A stretch of 64,000 nucleotides of DNA, taken from Saposhnikovia divaricata (taxonomy: Eukaryota > Streptophyta > Magnoliopsida > Apiales > Apiaceae). The stretch is from the NCBI GenBank assembly GCA_036435485.1, contig CM071595.1, positions 4,712,001 to 4,776,000 on the forward strand. The letters are read 5' to 3'. Below are positions 56,027 through 64,000 of the stretch, piece by piece. The notes below the pieces were generated by a model. That model did not search any database, had not been told where the DNA came from, and saw nothing but the letters and a program-made list of their open reading frames with translations. The position numbers and the translations under genes were made by a program. How positions within the stretch are numbered: the stretch's first letter is position 1; each line of letters begins with the position of its first letter.

Positions 56027-57711
56027 TATGATCTTCGAAACAATGAAGAAAAGCTTTTCGAGATCTTGGTGATCAGTAAGGGTAAGAAGAAAAAACAAAG
56101 GCTTTAGAGAGGTTTATGAGATCAATGTATTATGTATATGCACACCAACCTCATCAATGATGTGCTTTATATAGAGTGTTTCACAATCCAACGCTTAAAA
56201 GGAGTAAGTGTTGGTTAAAAACTGAAACTCTACTCTTACCTTATTAAGACACACTTCTACACTTATTAATATGGTAGTGTCACAAGAATTCGAACGTTAC
56301 TTGATTTTTTAATTAAATCAAATCAGTAACAGTATATTTTTAAATAAATAAATATCCGAATATTTTTCTTCAGCCTACGAAATAAACTCTGATTAGACCT
56401 ACAATGTTTTCATTCTAAAAGGAAAGTGATGTAAATACAATTGGTCAAACTTATCCTTTAATACATGACTAGTATATAATATGCGGTTAACATGAAATTA
56501 TGAATTATTTTAGAATTAATCAGAAATTATTTAATATTAAAAAATTAATTGATAAAGTCGCGTTTCGTGACGGCATTATAATTTTTTTTTAATAAATTCA
56601 ATACATATTTATGTTATACTATATTACGTATTTATGTTATATTATATTATCAATACTAAATTTTAATAGCTACGTAATCTTCTCTAATTAATCGATTTCT
56701 TGTTAAACACGATCCTTTCGATTGAGCCGTTCTTTCGTTAAAACCGAAATTGCAACTTTAACATATATTATTATAATGACTTATATAATAAATTATTCAT
56801 AAAAATCGAATCCTAAAAATAGAAAAAAAATTATGATATCAGTATCAAATTCTAATAACTAATACAACCTTTTCTAGTGAGTAACACATTTTGAGTCACT
56901 CTTATTTGGAACCAGAATTTTTAACTTTATTACATATTATTGATAACACTTATTTTATAAAATAACTTTTTTTAAAAAAAAATTAAAACCTTAAAAGAGA
57001 GTAAATTTCAATACGAAGATATTTCATTACGGAATAATATTAAATTTATGGATATTTTTTTTCTAATTCAAGTATAATTAACTTTCATAAAAAAGTTAAA
57101 ATTAAGAATTTTTAGAAAAGAAAATATATATTTTAAAAAAATCGTATAAGATTTCTCCGTCGTCCTCGTATTCAACTTCCAATAAAACATTTTATTATAG
57201 GTATTCTTTATATATTCAAACATCTTTTCTCCGTCCAATAATATCTTTAATTATATGTATTTTCTTTAAATTCAAACTCTTCTTTTATGTAAATTAGAAC
57301 TCCTATTTTATTTACAATAAAACTCTTAATTATATGTCTGACAAACACCTATTCTACTTTCAATAGAACTTTTAATTAGATGTATTTCCTATAAATTAAA
57401 CTCTTATTCTCTATAAATTTAAACACCTATTATGCTTCTAATATGTTAAAGAATAGTTTTTAATTATTAATATTTAAAATTCTAAAATTCTAAAAAAATC
57501 AAAATATATTTATCTTCTATTATATCATCAAATAGTAAATTTTAATATTCAATACTAATGGAATCGCTTTCTCGTTAAACACGATTATTGCTATTAAGTC
57601 GCTCTCTAATACCAAAACCCTAATGACAATGTTTATCCATAAAAATCGAATCCTAAGAATAAAATAAAATTTATACATCAATATCAAATTCTAATAGCTA
57701 AAACAATTATA
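56027..57711. other. NAC upstream region and AT-rich DNA
   Basis: 56027-56290 is the NAC promoter side. Beyond that it is strongly A/T-rich with no gene recognised. Confidence 0.4.
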
Positions 57712-57835
57712 TCCTTATATATAATAAGCATAAGATAGATCTTATCCAAATTTTTGGTCTCGCCTGTACTACCAAAATCATATGATCCGTTGGATTAAGA
57801 ATAGACGATCAGGATTTAATCACATTAAAAATAAA

Positions 57836-59016
57836 ATTATAATCTAAAAAGAATATAATTAGAAAAGTTTGCATTAAAAATGAATTTTAAATTTGAAAAG
57901 GATATAATTAAAAAAGATTGTATTAGAATTGAGTTTTATTTACTTTTTTATTAGTATTAAAAAAAATCATATTTACTATTTGGGCTTTATCTTGAGATCT
58001 AGAAATCTGATTTGGATAATTTTACAATCCACGCGAATCTCATAAAATTATATTTAATTTAGTGATGATTTAATAATTATTACTCATATAGAAATACTCA
58101 GAATTTCGAGAGAAAATATAATTACGAATTTTTAAATTAATCCTAGTTAATGTAGAAGTCCTACATTGATAATGATATTCAATGTAGAGAACTTAATTAT
58201 AAATGATTTAAAGCATTGACAAATACATTTTCGTATTTCAATACAAATACACTTTTTTGTTTATAACATATTAAAATATAAAATATTTTTTTATTCTAGA
58301 TCTAACAATTTTCATCTATTTATTTTAAGATCTTTATCGTACGGAGGACCAGACTACCGATTATCAAACTTTTGGACAAAATTCCTCTTACTATAATCTA
58401 AAAAGGATATAATTAGAAAAGGATGCATTAGAAATGAATTTTAAAAAGAAAATTATAATCTAAAAAGGATATAATTAAAAAAAGTTGTATTAGATTTGAA
58501 TTTTAAAAAGAAAATTATAATCTGAAAATGATATAATTAAAAAAATTGTATTAGAATTGAATTTTAATTATTTTTTATTAGTATTAAAAAATTCATATTT
58601 ACTATTTGGGGTTTATCTTGAGATCTAGAAATCAGATTTGGATGATTTTACAATCCACGCGAATCTCATAAAATTATCTTTAATTTAGTGATGATTTAAT
58701 AATTATTATTCAAATGGAAATACTCAAAATCTCAAGAGAAAATATAATTATGAATTTTCACATTAATCATATATAATGTAAAAGTCCTACATTGATAATG
58801 TTATTCAATGTAGAAAATCTAACTATATACGATTTAAAGCATTGACATATACATTTTCGTATTTCAATATAAATACATTTTTTTAGTTTATGACATATTA
58901 AAATATAAATATTTTTTTATTCTAGATCCAACGATTTTCATCTATTTATTTTAAGATCTTTGCTGTACGGAGGACTAGACTACCAATTATCAAAGTTTTG
59001 GACAAAATCCCTCTTA
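57836..59016 (+). repeat. Direct duplication, about 0.6 kb per copy
   Basis: Two diverged copies (about 57836-58390 and 58443-59016, offset about 626 bases) share long blocks such as GAGATCTAGAAATC, TTACAATCCACGCGAATCTC, GTCCTACATTGATAATG and GACAAAAT(T/C)CCTCTTA. Short AAGGATATAATTA units lie at the junction. Confidence 0.8.
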
Positions 59017-59223
59017 CACTTAATATTAAAATTGTATTTTATTATTAGTAGAAGTATCTTCAAATAATTACAAGGGTATTTTGATAATCAAAACGAATTA
59101 TAAGTAGAATTCATAAATCAAATAGAATTTTCAACGTAAAAAATAGTCAATTTCTTCTCTTTTTTGTTTTTGCGTTGATTTAATAATAAAAAAATTATTA
59201 AACCATCACTAAATTAAACAATT

Positions 59224-59226
<3 letters not shown>

Positions 59227-59297
<71 letters not shown>
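59227..59297 (+). repeat. (TA)n(TG)n microsatellite
   Basis: About 18 TA units followed by about 17 TG units. Confidence 0.95.
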
Positions 59298-59306
<9 letters not shown>

Positions 59307-59424
59307 TATATCAATTTTCTAACAACAATTTGATATGTAAATTAATAACATATAAAATTTTAAAAAATTAATATAATTATAAATATTAAAAAAGGAGTCG
59401 TGCGTTGTACGAGTTATAAGCTAG

Positions 59425-60013
59425 TACTTTATAGTGAGCCGCCTTCCAGTTAAACACGTTTTAAGCCGCTCTCGTTTGGGATCGAAGTTCCAATTTCATT
59501 ACATATTATTATTGATGATACTTATCTTATACAATAACTTTTTTCCTTAAAATCAAAACATAAAAAAGAGTGATTTCCAATTTTTAAATTATCTAAATTT
59601 TCTAAAATTTATGGAGTTTGAAAACTGAAAATATATCTTATTTTTTCTTTATATTATAATATTTTTTATCATGTTAACACATTATTTTTTTCTTTTTAAA
59701 TGCGAATTTTTTTTATAAGAATGGTATTAAATTTAAAATTTTCTTATAGAAGTATAATTAACTTATGTAAAATATCGGTATGGGTTAAAGCAAAGCTTGA
59801 GCTACTATCATTGGGTCATCTCTGCTCCAAAAAAGGGAACAAGCATGTTCTAAATGGTTAAATCAATATAGCTAGTTTTTTTTTATTTCTTTAGTCTTTG
59901 CTTGGTTTGTACTTGGATTAACCATAACAAATATAATAAAGATTTGATTATTACCATCTTTCCGGGTTTTTGATCGTATTGAGCTGCTGCAGATATGATT
60001 TCTGAGGTGGTAT
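59425..60013. other. AT-rich spacer
   Basis: No gene seen. Confidence 0.35.
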
Positions 60014-61746
60014 TGCGGATGTATGCAGTCGCAGTTGTTATTCAGTCAAATTTGGTAGGTTGTCAAAGATATCAAGATGGCCTTAATTGATGTATGGTGT
60101 AGGCTGTCAAAGATATCAAGCTGGCCTTAATTGATTTATGCCATCAGATTGTACTCTTAAAGCCTATAAATAAGGTTGTTTGTTGTAGTAGTAAACACAC
60201 GAAAAACTCACACTAGAATCAATCTCTCACAATGTAAACTCCAAATTGTATTATGTTGATAAACACCTTTCTATCAATATATTTCAGTTTATATTTTCTA
60301 TCATGATATCAAAGCCTCCGATCTTCGAGACGTCATTCTTCCGCGTTTTTACTTGATCAAATCAAACCCAGCAGCTAACTTCTTTGTTTCTTCGTTGAGA
60401 ACACAAAAACCTGTATTTTCCTTATCTTCTTCTTCTTCGATTAAATACACATACCCTATTTTCTTTCCTTTCTTCGCACAAACACATTCCAAGCTTTTTC
60501 TTTGTGACATTTTCACAAACACCTTGGTATGCAGCCTCCTTCCCCCTTGTTTTTCATCTTTCTTTGTTTTCGACCGAGTCTCGAGTTGAGAGTTGTATGG
60601 TTTCTGCAGTTTGATCGTTGTGGTGTTCGTGAATTCATGTTGTCGTGTGCTGGGGTGCGTGTGTGTGTGTTGCTGCGATGGGCGGCGCGTGTGATTATGT
60701 GTTTTTCTCAGATGGGTTTGTTTATTTGCCCGTTGTTTTTATAAAATGAGGTTGATTATGATTTTATGATGTAGTTTTATAGTGAGAATTATTGGGTTGG
60801 TTAAAAAAAAGATTCAAACTTTGAGTATATTTTTTTTTGATCTGGCCCATCTTGAATTTGGGTGGAAAGTTTAAGCTGGGGAGGAAAATTAAGAGTGGTT
60901 TTTTTTTTGGGAGCATAATGCATGCGGGGTATCTCTCATGATGTGGTAGTGATGATGATAAATGATGATGGGTATTTTTTTTTCCTTTTACTTTTCTTCT
61001 TTTACTTTTGGTGTTACTTTTTTTTTGTATTGTAACCGAGAGTAGGGTTGTTTGGAAGGATGTGGGAATATTGTACACATTCGTTACTTGTGTGTGGGGC
61101 TGATCAATATTACCTTTTTCAAAAAAAAAAGGTTTCCACAAAATTAAAGATTCCACCAAATTCAGAAATTACTAGGGAGAAGATTCCACCAAATTCAGAA
61201 ATTATTGGGGAGAATATTCCACCAAATTCTGAAATTACTGGGGAGAAAATTCCACCAAATTCAGAAATTACTGGGAGAAGATTCCACCAAATTCTGAAAT
61301 TACTGGGGAGAAGATTCCACCAAATTCTGAAGTTACTGGGGAAATAAAAATTTGTTTTGACTGGTGATCATTCCAATCCTTGTTTTGTTTTGATTACCTT
61401 CTTTTCAAGTTGGGCATTTTTTGAACACCATGCTCCAACTTTAGGGGGTATTGCGGATGTATGCAGCCGCAGTTGTTATTCAGTCAAATATGGTAGGTTG
61501 TCAAAGATATCAAGCTGGCCTTAATTGATGTATGGTGTAGGTTGTCAAAGATATCAAGCTGGCCTTAATTGATGTATGCCATGACGTTCAGATTGTACTC
61601 TTAAAGCCTATAAATAAGGTTGTTTGTTGTAGTAGTAAACACACGAAAAACACACACTAGAATCAATCTCTCACAATGTAAACTCCAAATTGTATTATGT
61701 TGATAAACACCTTTCTATCAATATATTTCAGTTTATATTTTCTATC
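60014..61746 (+). mobile_element. Small non-autonomous LTR element A
   Basis: LTRs at 60014-60303 and 61452-61746 (about 97% identical by eye, with a 6-base indel). Each contains a 44-bp tandem repeat with AAAGATATCAAG and the TATA-like CCTATAAATAAGG. The primer site TGATATCAAAGCC (60304-60316) is a tRNA-Met variant. TTTAGGGGGTAT precedes the 3' LTR as polypurine tract. The interior (about 1.15 kb) has no gag-pol, only a 33-bp minisatellite (61140-61340). The right LTR lacks its last base, where element B begins. Confidence 0.8.
61140..61340 (+). repeat. 33-bp minisatellite in element A
   Basis: About six units, each reading ATTCCACCAAATTC...GAAATTACTGGGGA. The plus strand would encode IPPNSEITGEK repeats, and the opposite strand is also open. 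Confidence 0.85.
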
Positions 61747-63120
61747 TGATAGAATTATTAATATGCAGTAGATAAGGGTATTGCAAAGTAAGTTCCATAA
61801 CAATGGAGATAGAATTAACACTGATGGACTACATTGTGAATGCTTGATATTGCAGATGGAATGATTAACAGGAATATTTATAGAACACTTGACAGTTAAC
61901 TAATAGCTAGTATGAGCTGGACATGTGAAGCAATGAAGCAAGGTTAGCTGGACATGTGAAGCATAGCTTGGAACAGCAAGGATAGGCAGGAGGCTTGATA
62001 TATCTAACATCCCCCCTCAAGACAAATGTGGGAGAGAAACGGAAACATTTTGCTTGAACAACAATGACAACCAACCAACATGAGCAACGAACAGAGAGAG
62101 AGAGCAGCAAATGGAGGAGCAACAGGCAGCAGCAACATGAATTCGGAGCATTACAAGCTCATAACATCTCAGCCAACATGGGCATAACAGCTCTCTATGG
62201 AGAAGTATGTTGTTCTTCATATTGTCTACTCTTGTATGCCTAATATATTTACGTTTATATAAAACTTATCATGGTATCAAAGCCTCCGATCTTTGAGACG
62301 TCATTCTTCCGTGTTTTTACTTGTTTTGTTTTCTTCGACCACAAATAATCAAACCCAACTCTATTTTTCTTTTGATTTCTTTTTTTATTCTTTTCTTCTC
62401 TGCAAACACCATTTTCCTTTGTTTCTCCGTTCGAACCTCCTTCCTTGTTTCTTCCTCCCCTGTTCTTCCCTTTTGTTCGTTTACTTTGGTTTCTGCATTT
62501 CTAAATTCGCTGGAATGAATCAGAGAGATTTGAGCGAGATTTGTGTGATGAAAAATCAAGAAATAAGGTGATAGTGAGTTGAGTTCTGAGCCGAGTTTCT
62601 TTCATAACTTAATCGATGGTTTTGAGCATGATATAGCTACTTTTGCTTTGCCAAGACCTTTACTATCTTTATCAATCGTTAGAGGGAGCATAATGCATGC
62701 AGGATATCTCTCATGATGTGGTGGTGATGATGATAAATGATGGTGGGTATTTTTTTTTCCCCTTTTACTTTTACTTTTCTTCTTTTACTTTCGGTGTTAC
62801 TTTTATTTTTATTTTGTATTGTAACCGAGAGTAGGGTTGTTTGGAAGGATGTGGGAAAATTGTACACATTCGTTACTTGTGTGTGGGATTGATCAATATT
62901 ACCTTTTTCGAAAAAAAAAGTTTCCATAAAATTAAAGATTCCACCAAATTCAGAAATTACTGGGGAGAAGATTTCACCAAATTTAGAAATGACTGGGGAG
63001 AATATTCCACCAAATTCAGAAATTACTGGGGAGAATATTCCACCAAATTCTGAAATTACTGGGGAGAAGATTCCACCAAATTCTGAAATTACTAAGGAGA
63101 AGATTCCACCAAATTGTATC
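61747..63120 (+). mobile_element. Small non-autonomous LTR element B, 3' part missing
   Basis: LTR 61747-62271 (TGATAGAATTATTAATATGC to AAAACTTATCA, 525 bp), then primer site TGGTATCAAAGCC (62272-62284). The interior start (AGACGTCATTCTTCCG) and the block 62690-63117 are near copies of element A's interior, yet its LTR is different. No 3' LTR was found before 64000, so it is truncated or interrupted near 63120. Confidence 0.7.
62935..63117 (+). repeat. 33-bp minisatellite in element B
   Basis: Five to six units homologous to those in element A. The minus strand would encode FGGIFSPVISE repeats. Confidence 0.85.
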
Positions 63121-63629
63121 TCCAAGATGTTGTCTTTAGTTGCTCTTTTATAAAGTTGCAATTTTTATTTTTCATTTGAATGGTTTCTTGAATTTTTTAT
63201 ATTGACATGAAAGATCCAGTGATTATATCGAAACCTCTGTGATTTTTCATTTTAATGGTTTTTTAGCTAACCTCTCTTCTCATTTAGCTAATAGGTTCCT
63301 GTGCTTGCTTTTGGATGATTAATTGTCTAATTATGGCTGACTAATTTTTTATATTGCATGATGAATATTTTTCCCGAATGGTGACTTCATAGATTATGTA
63401 TTAACGATAAGATAGTTTCTTTAGTCGGAAGTTAGCACTTCACATGTTCCTTAATTATTCAGATTTTTGTTCTCAGACAGAATAAGGGAACATAACCGTT
63501 TAGATTTTCGTAATTCCTCTTTTACGTTCAAATTGTTTATTGCTTTACATATTACCATGCAGCTAGCTATCGCATGTCGGAAGGAACAACCTAAGCCATT
63601 AGATTTTTGAAGTAAAGATTTTTTGCTTA
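63121..63629. other. Flank upstream of the receptor kinase relic
   Basis: No gene seen. Likely the 5' region of the LRR gene. Confidence 0.35.
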
Positions 63630-64000
63630 ATGAGGATGGGACTGACTAGCAGAGCCCATGTTGTTTGTATTGGCATCTTTACCTGGTGGTTCTTTGTTAT
63701 CGATTTCGGCTATGGTGCTCAGAGTGAGGTTAACTGCTTAAGATCAATAAAAGACTCGATGAAAGATCCATTGAACAGCTTGTACATATTGGAATTTTAA
63801 TAATAACACCGATGGCTTTATCTGTAAATTTAATGGAATTGAGTGTTGGCATGAAAATGAGAATAGGGCCTAGAATATAAAGCTTTCAGATATGGGGCTC
63901 AAAGGCGAGTTTCCACGTGGTGTTGTAAATTGTGGATCGGTGACTGGAGTAGATCTTTCAAGTAATGACCTCATTGGAACTAATTGCTATGAACTGACTC
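63630..64000 (+). pseudogene. LRR receptor-like kinase (BIR-type), decayed, cut by window edge
   Basis: From ATG at 63630: a signal peptide (VVCIGIFTWWFFVIDFGYGAQS), then the LRR N-terminal cap (VNCLRSIKDSMKDPLNS). After a one-base insertion near 63781 the frame shifts to YWNFNNNTDGFICKFNGIEC, with the WNF...C-F-GIEC pattern typical of BIR1-like proteins, followed by IKLSDMGLKGEFPRGVVNC and VTGVDLSSNDL. A TAG near 63872 replaces a leucine codon. Frameshift plus stop indicate a pseudogene. The rest lies outside the window. Confidence 0.8.

Larger units (their letters stand above)
57712..59424 (+). mobile_element. Candidate non-autonomous Helitron
   Basis: Starts TCCTTATATATAATAAGCAT after an A (57711). 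Ends with an imperfect hairpin (TCGTGCG/TGTACGA, 59397-59412), then AAGCTAG at 59418-59424 followed by T. This fits the Helitron rule of 5' TC, 3' hairpin plus CTRR and insertion between A and T. Non-coding. The 5' end is chosen by pattern only. Confidence 0.55.

Noticed and set aside
61140..61340. Possible CRISPR-like array
   Set aside because: Units are directly adjacent with no spacers, and this is plant nuclear DNA. It is a minisatellite.
61048..63161. Repeat-protein frames over the 33-bp minisatellites on both strands
   Set aside because: Openness on both strands follows from the repeat unit itself. There is no start context or domain, and flanks are transposon sequence.

Overview
This is nuclear DNA of a flowering plant, and the gene content points to a dicot. 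The evidence is intron-containing nuclear genes with GT-AG and GC-AG introns, a nuclear photosystem I gene with a plastid transit peptide, a glutamate-receptor-like gene, a NAC gene, a calmodulin-like gene, and a dense mix of Copia, Ty3, LINE, CACTA, Helitron, MITE and TRIM elements. The species cannot be named from the sequence alone.

Left part (1-27.85 kb): nested transposons. A minus-strand Ty3-type element carrying only gag and protease (1-5841, running off the left edge) sits inside a Copia element (5842-9594). A 5'-truncated LINE (10.4-27.85 kb) is split by a 15.2-kb CACTA transposon (11624-26786, TSD TCA). The CACTA is itself split by a 7.75-kb non-autonomous LTR element (16569-24321, TSD GCACC). 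Reading frames on either side of both insertions meet in phase, which independently supports the boundaries.

Middle part (28-44.6 kb): genes. An F-box-associated pseudogene is followed by PSAL (2 exons), a 13-exon plastid-targeted alpha/beta-hydrolase-fold gene lacking the nucleophilic serine, a 15-exon DUF707 gene with two GC-AG introns and a 21-nt exon, a solo LTR just upstream of that gene, a five-exon GLR gene, and a TRIM element just upstream of the GLR gene. For the multi-exon genes I placed splice sites by hand, and every intron phase closes.

Right part (44.6-64 kb): degenerate repeats, a ribosomal protein SA fragment near a Helitron terminus, then a very young 3.74-kb LTR retrotransposon (49500-53238). 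Its two 300-bp LTRs are identical and its TSD is GGTTA. Between primer site and LTR it holds one uninterrupted reading frame of about 1,038 codons. That frame is not gag-pol and contains an eEF1A-derived segment. This is the most unusual object in the window. It is followed by a calmodulin-like gene with a duplicated N-terminus, a divergent three-exon NAC gene with a MITE in intron 1, AT-rich Helitron DNA, two related small LTR elements with shared interiors but different LTRs, and the start of a decayed LRR receptor kinase gene at the right edge.
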